Source: Hofstenia miamia
Lineage: Eukaryota; Xenacoelomorpha; Acoela
Direction: 5' to 3'
Length of the DNA: 64,000 bases
Assembly (NCBI GenBank): GCA_004352715.1
Contig: SCFE01000055.1
Span: 1,877,137-1,941,136, forward strand
A program made the position numbers and the translations under genes. Below the pieces are notes generated by a model that saw only the letters and a list, made by a program, of their open reading frames with translations, was not told the origin of the DNA and made no database searches. The first letter of the stretch is position 1, and each line of letters begins with the position of its first letter. Below, in pieces: positions 1-11,600 of this stretch.

Positions 1-2
1 AG

Positions 3-206
3 GAAATAGAAAGGCTGTGGAAGTTAAAGAAAGTTGAAGTAGTCCCGGTAGTAGTAGGCGCACTAGGAGCAGTGAGTAAGAAGCATACGAGATACTTGGA
101 GGAGTTGGGAGTACCAAAGTGGGGAGGAACAGTAGCACAGAAGGCAGCATTGTTAGGAACAGCTAGAGTCCTGAGGAAAGCTCTCAGACTCCCTGGGAAC
201 TGGTGA
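3..206 (+). pseudogene. C-terminal tail of a LINE reverse transcriptase (5' cut by window edge)
   Basis: The frame starting at base 3 is open to a TGA at 204-206. It encodes a tail with the strings VVPVVVGALGAVSK and AQKAALLGTARVLRKAL. This kind of ending is familiar from the C-terminus of LINE polyproteins in many invertebrate genomes. The catalytic part would lie before the window. After the stop a short 3' UTR runs into an (ATA)n tract at about 257-273, the usual simple-repeat tail of a LINE. The family is not identified further. The call rests on pattern recognition of the tail only. Confidence 0.6.
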
Positions 207-259
207 GTTCCCCGAGCTGAGAGGGATACCAGCATGAAGCTGTGAGATGCAAGGATCAT

Positions 260-690
260 AATAATAATAATGAATGACTTTATTTATCCGCTGAGGGCAT
301 ACACTACCAAAAAATAAAAACAAGTTGGAAGAGTAGGCAAATTTGGAGAAGGGCTCAGCGAAGAGGAAAGACATCAAAGATTTCTTGAAGAAAAGAAATC
401 AATCGCTGTTTGAGGGTTGAGAGTCAAGATGTAATTAGCAGCAGTACAAGCACTGTTTAAAAACGAGGGAAGGGTGCGATGTTTCTTGGGACAACGAATG
501 GAGAAAGTGACAACATCATCAGAGCGAGTGGAGCTGGAATTTTGAGAACTTAATGAAATCAATAAGATCAAGATCCAATTTGCGAGTGAGCAGTCGATTG
601 AGCAGGAGGAGATCGCAGACATGGAAGTATAGTGACAGCGGGAGAGTGGAGAATTTGAGAAGGGCGGCTTTTTTATGTTTTGAAACGTGT
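260..690 (-). mobile_element. 5'-truncated LINE copy, same family as 13978-17676
   Basis: Read on the minus strand this matches the last 400 or so bases of the LINE at 13978-17676. Shared peptide strings include [36 protein letters not shown] and TFLFAEPFS-like text, followed by the same 3' UTR (AAATAAAGTCATT, then ATT repeats). Frame changes split the coding part into three reading frames, so it is dead. The 5' junction is near 690, typical of incomplete reverse transcription. Its ATT tail abuts the ATA tail of the plus-strand LINE fragment, so the two elements lie tail to tail. Confidence 0.85.
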
Positions 691-1014
691 TCACGAAGAA
701 GAATTGAAATTTCCTTTAGGAAGGGATATAAAAATATGTGGAGCCGTATCCATCGTCCGCTGCCATACTGTGTAGCGTCCATACATTATAATAAAATGTT
801 TTCAACATAAATTGGATTTTTACCTTCTTACAGATGAGTTGAACTTAGGGCGCTTATCAAAAGTTGTTGTCTTTGTAAAGCCGAAAACCAGGATAAATAG
901 TGATTTAAATGTCATTTAAAGCTGGCGGCTCACGATTACGTTTTCTGCTTTCGAGGGCATTTTACAGTCCATTTCACTGACAATAAAAGAAGGAACTACC
1001 TGTAATTGTGTACA
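691..1014. other. No gene recognised
   Basis: Unique-looking, AT-rich sequence. On the minus strand a short open stretch (about 985 down to 915) follows the hypothetical ORF at 1015-1251, but I found no family resemblance. Confidence 0.5.
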
Positions 1015-1251
1015 TCACATTTTCGCGTCACACGATCCCTTTTTTATGAATTGATTTTGCTTTGAATTCCCCTCTGTTTTAACGTAAATAATCGTTAATT
1101 GTGGTTTGATGACAAAGATTCCCTTTAATGTTACACGAAGTAAATTTTCTTTGAGCACAATTGAAATGACTACTCCCGAGTCGGGTACATAAATTGTTCT
1201 TATTAATTTTCTCAACCGTGAGACATACTCAGGAATGCAAACACTATCCAT
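1015..1251 (-). CDS. Hypothetical small protein, 78 aa
   Basis: A minus-strand ORF starts with a true ATG at 1251-1249 and stops with TGA at 1017-1015. The predicted product is mixed basic and hydrophobic with a balanced composition (for example VSRLRKLIRTIYVPDSGVV and FVIKPQLTIIYVKTEG), which is less repetitive than random AT-rich ORFs here. No signal peptide or membrane helix is evident and I do not recognise a family. It could be one exon of a larger gene, since an AG-GTAGTT-like donor lies just beyond the stop, or it could be chance. Nothing in the neighbourhood supports a role. Confidence 0.25.
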   Translation of the reverse strand: MDSVCIPEYVSRLRKLIRTIYVPDSGVVISIVLKENLLRVTLKGIFVIKPQLTIIYVKTEGNSKQNQFIKKGSCDAKM

Positions 1252-1829
1252 TTTGACTAATCGTAAGACTCCAGCTTAAAGTAAGAAAATTTAATTTAAG
1301 TACAATACTGATTTTTATATCATCTGTCATTTTTTCTCAAATTATTTAGGTTAAATCCAAATTCAACAAGTGTGCGCTGTGGTATATATATAATGTTCAA
1401 TCCAAAATTTCAAGCTTAATGTAGAATTTCGAACTTTCAAACTAAACTTCTAGTTTAATTTAAAACTCCGAGCAAACTTCAAATTTTCAACTTTCTTTTA
1501 CATTTTATATGACATTGTTAATAACTAACTTTTAATAAAATTGCTGTTGTTATTTTTGGACTTCTTGCCAGTAAGGTTACTTTCCACTGTTTTTTGCAAG
1601 ATAGGAGCATTGATGGGTAATATTGTATTGCAATAGTATTGTTGTATAACAATCAATAATTGAATCAACGCCAAAGACTGCGATTAATTATTGATATCTG
1701 TCTCATCAAAAAAAAATTATTATAGACAGAAAAATCAAATTAATTGTACACTTATCTGCACATTAGATCAACCTTGTAATGTCTTGCACATAACGCAATG
1801 CTATATTTATTCGAATTAATCCTTATTCT
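1252..1829. other. AT-rich non-coding sequence
   Basis: No ORF, RNA gene or repeat structure recognised. It holds a short TATATATATAA stretch near 1383 and repeated CAAACTT/AACTTTC-like words around 1420-1500. Confidence 0.5.
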
Positions 1830-2290
1830 CTCCTTTTCAAGAACCGTGAAGTTAAAACCTAATCTAAGCCAACCCAGCCATGTGATATGGGCCCCCTAAC
1901 TTGTGCAGTCACGCGCCTCTGATCCCCCCTCATTTTTGGTCTGCTTGCGTCAAATGCGTTTCCCTCCAGTACATTGCGGATCTAGACGCTGCTTTTATTT
2001 CCACTTGTAATTAGTATGCTCCGACTTAATATGGTTAACAGGATTCGCGTATCCATTCTTAACCTTTTACTTTCGTTTCACGCCGCATTTGCATTCGTAT
2101 AAATGTTCCTAAATAATAGATTTAAAGAAAAAATCAAATATTTGCTGTTAGAAATCATGACGGTGAAAGCCAGTAAAGCTTTATTTGCACGCGATCACAG
2201 CTGGTGCAAAAAACAATGCAATGACGTACGTAATTCCCAGGCAAGTGATATTTGAAGGCGGTCGCGGTCACATTGTGTTTGCACTAGCAT
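1830..2290. other. GC-richer block upstream of the mannosidase exons, unidentified
   Basis: Base composition rises here compared with its flanks (for example ATATGGGCCCCCTAACTT and GGCGGTCGCGGTCACATTG). It could be an old transposon, or the 5' region of the mannosidase gene 0.7 kb downstream. I see no open frame with a membrane anchor, so it cannot be assigned as the first exon. Confidence 0.3.
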
Positions 2291-2748
2291 TGGCCATCTG
2301 AAAATCATTTTGGTTTTGGCAGTGTGTGTTATATGCATGGAAAAACAATAATTGCAATAATAAAAGTACAAACAATCAATTATCGCAGTAATAATTGTGA
2401 AAATAATTTAAGGAACAATTATGTTTTACGAATCCTTGGATAGGAGAACATTTTTTATTGTATGCGGAATTCAACTAAAAGCAAGCGTCTACTATGAAAT
2501 TCAGTCCATTTCATTCTCTCATTTATTTTCATTCGAAAGTAAGAACTAATACTAAGGAATATACTTACAAATGAAGCTTTCATAGTTCAACTCACATTTA
2601 ATTTGGTCAAGTTTTGACATCTCTGGCTAGTAATATATATATATTGTTTTGTCTTTTTGAACTGAACTATTATGAATATTATCATTCATTGTATTTGAGT
2701 CAACTTCGATTGATATTCCTATTTAAAAACTTAAATTTTGCATTTTAG

Positions 2749-2782
2749 ATTACAATCACATCAAAAACTACAGCATCTTCAG
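2749..2782 (+). other. Possible small upstream mannosidase exon
   Basis: A stretch of 34 nt is flanked by TTGCATTTTAG on the left and AG|GTAATG on the right. In one frame it ends with one base of a codon, which fits the start phase of the next mannosidase exon. The peptide is too short to confirm by family, so this is only a splice-site-compatible guess. Confidence 0.2.
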
Positions 2783-2948
2783 GTAATGGTTTTACAGTGG
2801 TTGAAAGATAGATAGTAAATGAGAAATTTATTATAGTCATTATTAAATATTTCGCAGTTGGGATCATAATACTATGTTTTTCACTTATAAGAATGAAATA
2901 ATTGCTCTTTTTCCTATTTTATTTCTTTGTTCTTTCATTATTTTCAAG

Positions 2949-3149
2949 TGTATTTAGCAAACTACGTCCAGTCTGATAGACAAAAGGCTGTTGTAGAAGC
3001 ATTTAGGCATGCTTGGAAGGCATACTCTAAGTACGCATGGGGCAAAGACGAGTTGAGGCCACTCTCAAAGTCATATTCCACTTGGTTTGATCTTGGTTTA
3101 ACCATTGTTGACTCTTTAGACACACTATGGATTATGGGCCTTGAGTCTG
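2949..3149 (+). CDS. MAN1B1: Mannosidase exon 1 of those visible
   Basis: Encodes [20 protein letters not shown] and then [17 protein letters not shown] and [11 protein letters not shown], the start of the GH47 barrel. The donor is TCTG|GTAAAT. The acceptor may be at 2948 (after TTTTCAAG) or 2957 (after TATTTAG); both leave the same phase, so the choice changes only three residues. Confidence 0.9.
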
Positions 3150-6100
3150 GTAAATCTCGATATTTTTGTCAATTAATTCCTTTCACATGTTTAAAACAGT
3201 ATAGTTGTATTGGATTTCTCAATACTGGTTTTAGAGTTTGAAACTGCAAAGACGTTTGCCGTAGACAAGCTTAATGTGTTGGTCAATAAGGATGTGAATT
3301 TGTTTGAGACATCCATTCGTGTTTTAGGTGGCCTAGAAGCTGCTTGTGCCTTATCATCAGATAAAAGACTATGTAATCAATCAGTAAGTATTTTTAAATT
3401 GACAAATGTTTTGTTTTTACGCAATAGTTGACTTCAAAAACCGTCAAGTTTATATTTTTATATGAATATATGTGCATTGTTTTATTGATTGTTTAATTAT
3501 GCGATTGTTGTTTAAGTTTAAAGTTTTTGAATAATTGAATCATCAGCTTTTAGGTAAAACTGGCACGAGCACTATTGCCGGCTTTCTCATCTCCTTCTAA
3601 AGTGGTTCCATATTCCGATGTCAATCCAGCCAAAGGTACAGCACATGGGCCAAATTTTAATGGTGAATACAGTTCTACTGCCGAGGTCACATCTATTCAG
3701 TTGGAATTTAGAGAAGCCGCTCGAATTTCTGGTTTATATTGTTTGTTTTGCTAAATTTTGACAACTGAAAGGTTTAAAAATACCAGATTATTTAGTCGAT
3801 TTTCGTTATACTTCAAGTTCTTATCCCATGTTTTGAGCATTATTGTTATTTGGAATTTAGGAGACGATTCTCTCTACAAACCGGCTTTGGCTACAATAAA
3901 CCATGTTATTTCACTTCCTAAGCTAGTAAACCTTGTGCCAATTTTTATTAGTTGCAGATCTGGAAAATTCAGTCCCAGCTCAAGAATTACTCTTGGGGCT
4001 CGTGGGGATAGCTACTATGAATATCTTCTTAAGCAATGGATTCAAAGTGGCAAGAAGGATGATTTGTAAGCAATTAATTAAAGTCCTATTAAAATAATGA
4101 TTAATCGAATGTGACACAGTAGAGTTCGTTTAAGTGCAGCTTGTGCAAATGTTATTAATTTTACTGAAGTTCTTCTGGCCGCAATTTCATTGAAGTGGAG
4201 AACGAAATTTTATGTATTCAGACAGTTGTATTTAGACGAACTATGCTGCAATATTTTTAAAATTACGCTCAAATATTGTTACTAACCCGGAAATCGTTCT
4301 ATGGTATCAAATAAAATCGAAATAGAAATTTATAGAAACGCTCAGCACTGTACGTTTGTAATATTATATTATGAATTATGGATTACCTAAAGTGCGGCCA
4401 GGCAGCAAGCCATGGAAAAAGAGATGATTGAAAAATTAGCGTTTTATTGTTTAACCCTGTTGTGCCCAAGCACAGGGAAGATATTCAAAAATTGTGTTTT
4501 TTGTTTTTCGTACATCTATAGTCCATAGAAATGATATTCCATCATTGAATTGATCATGTAAATATTTCACTAGTTATTTTTATTTTGTTGCATTTTGCAA
4601 CTTTGAACAGTAGAGGTATAAAAGTTGCAAATTAAGTATGTTCGCAAAGTTGTTTGAAAAAGTTAATGTATTAAGGAGCCCATTTTAAATATTTCCACTA
4701 CTGGGATTCATTCATATTATCATTCACCTGCGAGGTAATTGTATTGACCTTACATTTATTTGTCTACATTTTTGCATCTAAAATGTAATAGAATTCATTT
4801 GTACCCGAACAAGTTGCAGACGAACCATCAGCTATCAAAAGCTGAAAAGGATGCAAGGATTGAGGTTGCGGATCTGATGTCGAGTGGAGTAATTGATTTG
4901 AATAAAGTCCTTTGGACCGATGAATCTTGTTTTTCTCTGACAGGGCATGTGTAAACTTTAAACTATTATATGGGGAACAGAAAAACCGCGATCTTGCATC
5001 ATTATTGATGCATGGTTCGGTTTTTCGACTTGCTACCGACTGACACCATTCTTTTTCCTGACACTGTTACAGGACAGAACTACGCTGATATGCTAGACAA
5101 TCATGTGTTCCCTGAGATGAGACAAAAACGGAAAATTTCTTCTACAATTTGGCAACAGGACGACGCACTGCCACACTTCTTTCTAATTGTTAGGGCATTG
5201 ATTTCATTCCCCAATGTTCGCATTATTTCCAGAGGTTATCCACAGAAATGGCCCTCACACTCTCATGATCTGTCCCCACTGGACTACTATCTTTGGGCCA
5301 CTGTCAAATCACGCGTGTATTTCAACTTCACACCACGCACTCTACAAGATTTTCAGGAGAGAATCTCTCGGGTAATTGCAGACATTGACCAAGAGGAGCT
5401 TCGCCGTGCCGTTCACCACCTTCCACTTCGATTAGAAAGGGTTTTGCAAAATGGTGGAGATACATTCAAGCATATGAAATAATTCACAATTAATCCACCA
5501 TTGTGTGCTACATTATTCAATTCAATTTTGTATATAAATGTATTTGTTGTTCTACATTTTGCCTGACTTCTGGGTCCTGCGGTATATATATAAACAAATA
5601 GTATGTACATACATTTTAGATTTTAATTATGTATAAATATACGTTGATGAAAATCTAACTATTTACTGCATTCAATTATTTGAATCGCTCATTAATTGTT
5701 ATAAAGGACTCGTAATAACCGAATTATCAGTATAACCGAAAAATTTACTTGCACACATGCTAACTCTAGTTGGAACCGAAATGTTTGTTGTTTATATCCG
5801 AGGTCTGTACAAATGGGTAATGCTGTTTTTGACAAATACTTTTACAATTTTTTCTTAGAATTTTTGGAGTGCGAATAAACGGTTTTCCAAACGTCTTTTC
5901 CAAAAAAGTTAAATACAAAACTACTTTAATAACTTTACTATTCTCGCCTCCTATTTCAATATGATGACCTGGCGTGTTTCAAGTAAACCATGCATGAATG
6001 TCGTTTTCCAGCGTAATTTGTGAACGTGTGCTGTTTAAGAAAACACAGTGTGATGAGGGTTGGCATGTTTGAAACAGGACCTGTTTTAAAAACGGTTTAA

Positions 6101-8568
6101 ATGTTTTTTTCAAATTTATATGGAAAGTTTGGAAAAAAAATTTGGGATTCGTCCATTATTATTTTTATATCCAATTTTTAACAGAAAAAATAGCAAAGCT
6201 TGCGTTTTGTTTTCATGTATGAAATGAAAAATATATGTTGATAACTTTATCATAATTCAATATTTGCTACTATATGTGTTTTTAGCAAAATTTTTGTGCC
6301 TTGCGATGGATCTGTCTAAAAACAAAAAAACATTGTTTAAACGTTTGAGACGTTTTTTTGTAAAAATAAATACACTTTTTTGCAACCTTGGTAATGATTT
6401 TTAAATGGAACTGTTTAACCCTTCAAATTCTAAGTGAAATACCTTCACCCTTATAAATATTGATAATTGAAAAGTACAATTTAGCTTTCGCAAAGAGTTC
6501 ATTCTTTCTATACAAGGAGTAAAGGATCGCCTCATCGCAGAATCTTATCCTAGCAAATTGAAGTTTGTGGGTGAATTATTTTCGTCCTCAACATTTTCTC
6601 CTAAAATGGTAACCTGTTTTTTTTCCACTATTTTTTAGGTTAGATGCTCGTTCATGCTGGTAATTTATAGCATTTATTTGTCCTCCAGTTAAATACAGAC
6701 TGAGGAATATGTTGAACAAAAAAGTATAAAATATCGTATAAATTAACAAAATTTGGAATTTATAATTTGCTTAGCACAATGAGCAAACACATTTTTTAAA
6801 AGATTCTGTGCGCACTAGAAACGGTTGTTATTTTAAGATTGCAGGTAGAAATATTTGTATTTTCAATAAAATAAGTATGCAGATGATGTCTTTTATTATT
6901 CAAAATCATGGTGGCAAGTTTTCAGTCTTAATCTCGAATTTTGAAAGCATCTATCAAGTTAGTGCAAAATCCATTTATATAACACATTGTAAGAAGTTTA
7001 TCTATTCTAACCATTGCACGATCATTTGCCCAATACACAGAAATACCATGTATTATACAACTCAAAATTATAGAATCAGAAACGTTTATTGTAGCCTTTA
7101 GACTTTAGATCTCTAAGAATGTATTTAAGACTATTTAGATGATTTAATTGAGCATGGAAAAGCTAAATCGACCAAATTGCTTACCATTTTATCACTAATT
7201 TCATTTCCAAAGACTACACTTTTATTTATAGTCGGTCTACGGCAGACTTGCCAACGAGCCAAAATTTCTGAGCTCGGCTCGGCTCGTTTTAATTTTGAGT
7301 AAGTTCGGCTCGCCTCGCCAGTAAAATCTTTCAATGAGGTTCGTTTCAGCTCGATATTTTTTTAAAAATATTGCGCTCTCAGAAATGTTTACATGGCTCT
7401 TCCCATTATTATTTCTAAAATTAGATTATAAGAAAGGCATATTGAATGAAAAATTTAAGAAAAATCTGCATAATCAAATTAACAAACACTGCTATAAATT
7501 TGCTTTCTTAAAAACGACTCGTTTTGGGCTCGTTATACATCCAATACTCTGCTCAAGCTCGGCTCGTTGACAAGTCTGGTCTACGGTCACTGAGAAAATC
7601 TGTGTATAATCTGTAAAATATATTTTGGCAGGCGGCAAAACGGAAATATATACATTTATTAACACTCTTTCAAAATAAGTAAATGTGTAGAGAAATCACC
7701 CTCTCTTCAGTAACATCCCCGTCAACACTGTGATCTTTCAAGCTCAACTTTTCTATTTTTCTATCGTCCATCTGCAAGTAATATGTATGCAATGTTTACG
7801 TGTGTGCGGTTTTTAATATTCTTTAAAAAAACATTAAGTGCTTGTTATTAAAGAAGAGCTAAGCTCAAAGATAAATTAGCATGGACTCATTGCATTTGTT
7901 TTTTCTGAATTTGGAAATTCTTTTTGCTGTTTTTGATATTATGTTCAAATTAAAAATCTGCATCAAATTAAGCTTGTTCATTTAGGATCATCTTGTTTGT
8001 TTCTTTCCTGGTGTTCTTGCTTTAGCTCATTACAATGGCTTAACAGAGTATGGTTACTTGGAATTGGCTGAAGAGCTTACTAAAACCTGTTATTCCATGT
8101 ATACTATGAATCCCACTGGGTTGGCTGGAGAAATAACACATTATGTTACTATTGATCATCCAGGAACAAAAGATGCTTATGTCAAGGTACTACAAATTCA
8201 GTTCTTTACCTACACTGGCGTTTTCAATTTTTTGTTAGTAACCGCTGAGAAATTTTTTCACATTCAATGATTTTCCTGTTTTCTTTAAAATTGAATTTTC
8301 TATTTCAACCTAAACGTATTTACATTATTGCTTTTACTCCAATGCATTGCCATTTAGCCTCAAGACAGTCATTCACTTTTGAGACCTGAGACTTTGGAAT
8401 CACTTTTCTACATGTACAGAATTACAGGTATTTATTGAATGTGTTTAATATTACTAATTACTCAATGATGTGCAATAAAAATTACAATATAAAAAACGAA
8501 ATGTTCAATTTCGCTGGAAATGTGTACATTCAGATTTGATGTATTAATATTTTTACGATAAACAGCAT

Positions 8569-8608
<40 letters not shown>

Positions 8609-11600
8609 CTACGGATTTGTACGCAGATTTTCGTTCAGGCTGAACTGGGTTTTCCCCTTAACTGCTTGAAATTTTGTCCCCATCTCCTCCTTTAATATCG
8701 TTAAGATCGATTAAGGATTTCAGGAGTTCTGGCCCAAAATAAAAAATGGAAAAAAGCACCGCTCTGTAATATGGGATTTTGGACCCGAATATCGCTATGT
8801 ACGCATTTTTGGAAATTTTCCTTGACAGATCGGTAAAAATAAGTATATATATTTTTTTTAATAAGTATAAAAGTTCCATTTTTGTTATAAATTTTTTAAT
8901 TAGAAGTTTATTTTATATGAATTTAGGATGCTTAAATAGTAAATGCACAATAGAATGACATGTATTAAGACGCAAAGCATTACATTTACGATTAATTACA
9001 CTGTATGACAAAAAAATATTTTTTTCTTAGTTGAGTACATTTTGATAAAGCTAAAAACGAATTTGATGTCATTTTCACAGTAGAAACAATACTTTAGGAA
9101 ATACCATAAAATTAAGTTTATGGCCTAAATAGATGATTGAATATACAAATCGGAAAGTTTATTATAATTGAGATTCCAAAAATCCTCAAATGAATTTTAT
9201 AATTGCAGATGAACATCTAATTGTATTATGATTTCAATGTCAGCAGATGCTTTCTGTTCATCGTAAGCCCAAAATACCAATATATAGTCTAAATTGGATC
9301 ATTTTCTAATTGCTGTAATTGAGATATCAAGACTCTTAGTTTTCAGCAAGCATTTCTTTAGTGATCAAATAATTAATAAATAGATTGTTTTCATTGATCT
9401 GAACCGACAGAAGCTATATGAGCTCAAATTATACTTCAAAATATGCAGATTTCAATATGTTCAGGATAAAATCATTCATATAGAAAGTCTCTCGAGTAGT
9501 TGGTTAAAATTTGCATTTTATCACTAAACAAACAAAATTTTCAAAAATAATATTCAATTGAAATTTTAGAAAATGAAGTTAAGTAGCATGTGTACTTTAA
9601 TATCAGGACATTTAAGTATTGACAATAAATTATGTAAGTTGATAGTAGTATATACGAGAAACCCCATTCTTTAAAGACAAAAAACAGTCGCTATTATGGT
9701 TTCTCAAATCATTCTAAACATGAAGGATTGAGAATTACAAAGGTTGGTGATCTTCAACTAGCCAGGACTCTAACATAGAATGGCAGCTGGAATATATTAC
9801 TAGGGTGTAAAGATTCAATACCGAACCCTATATTTGTAATGGGTGATTTTCAGAATATATCAACCAATGTAACAGAAGGAATTCATTTATAAACAGCGGC
9901 TATTTCCAGAGAAAACATGATTAATGTTGTCATATGCACAGGACATGCTCGTTATGTAATATACAAGGCCATGAAGTTCTGTCAATAAATGATTTTCACA
10001 TCCTGATACCCAATGTGACTTGTCACGACAATGAAACTGAGCTTAAAGGGAGTGTTAGACTTTTGACTATAGTCAAAATTGTGGTTCTGCATTCTTTTGT
10101 CTATTAGTAAAATATTTTGACTATAGTCAAATTATTTGACTATTAGTCAAAAACGATTTCCGAATAGCAATTGCGTAAACTGCATTGCATATATACACTA
10201 TACATGTGCATCTATTACTAATTGGGTCACTGTAATTGCAAAACGGTTAGGCAAAAGACTAATAGAAATTTTCTAATAGAACAAGTTCTATTTCATAATT
10301 TGACTAATCGTAAACCCACGAAAGTAGCTTTTTGGGGGTGCTACACGATTAGATTTTTTACTATAGTCAAAAGACTAACCGTGTGGCACCCCCTTAATGA
10401 ATTATTGTTGGAAGAGAATAGCAGAGAAGGTATAATTTCAATGGTCCAATGCGTAATACGGATTAGCACATGAACCAGCTGGAACACAGACCAAATATCA
10501 CAGCGGCATGTAAGGCTGTATGTAAGTTAGTAATACTAACTTAGTATAGTTAAACAATAAGACATTCTCATGCTTTTTATATATAATTCAGGCTTCAAAT
10601 TTTGACATTTGAATGCAAGATTTCGAGTATTGCAGTAATTTAATATAATCAGGTTGGAGAAAATCGGGAAAGTTGGCATCTCTGGTATTAAGTTGTAGAC
10701 GAAACACTTTTATTTAATACTGAAAATATCTGACGGAAAAAATCTTTTTGGAATTTTTAGTAAGTTACACCCGTGTCATCTTCATAGACTGCTTCAATCA
10801 AAAGTAATGTTTTTACTTAATTGGACCGCTAACTAATGCACACAATATAAAATAATTTCTTCTAAAAATGACATCTACCTGATGATAACGACGAACTGTG
10901 ACATGGATATTTCCTGAGGAACTAAGAACTTTGTTTTATCTAAAGTTGGTAAAACTTTTTCTTTACGAAATCTTTCAACAATGACTGGAACCTTATTTGG
11001 AAACTTTGCTCTTATACCAGATGCCTCTTCCTTTCTCATTGCTAAAGGAATTAATCACCATATGGATATATTATTTTACTATTAAAAAGCCAAAAGAAGT
11101 AAAAATAACATACTAAAAGTTTTCCTTTCTCTAAAAGTTTTATATTTTTCTTCGCTCATCGTTCTCAAAAGGACGTTATGAACGATAACAATATCAGAAT
11201 TCACAGTTCTTACAACCGGTTGTCTCAAACCCGGTCTCGCAAACTCAAGTTTGTAAATGAAAAATTAAATTTTAATTAATTCAAGAAAAAAATTTATATC
11301 ATTTTAGAATATTTTTTTTTGAAATACTTTGCCAACTGAAGCTGTTATTTAAATGTATTGATGGTACCTGTAATAGGATCAAAACTATTTTAACAAATTT
11401 TGAATTTAGGTCGGTTTCAATTTTAGCTCATATAATATAAAATAATATTTAATAGTAGTCTCCAGTATTTTTGAATAATAAAATTGATTCTAAATTTTGC
11501 TGGTTTAATTGTTTTGGAATTACTCAGTAGCATTTCCAATTCGGGTACGTTGAATTCAAAATGAAACATGTTTTAAACGCTTCTTATTCTGTTCCAAACA

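Noticed and set aside
7334-7570. ORF inside the hAT MITE
   Set aside because: No transposase likeness; the element is defined by TIRs and target duplication and is non-coding.
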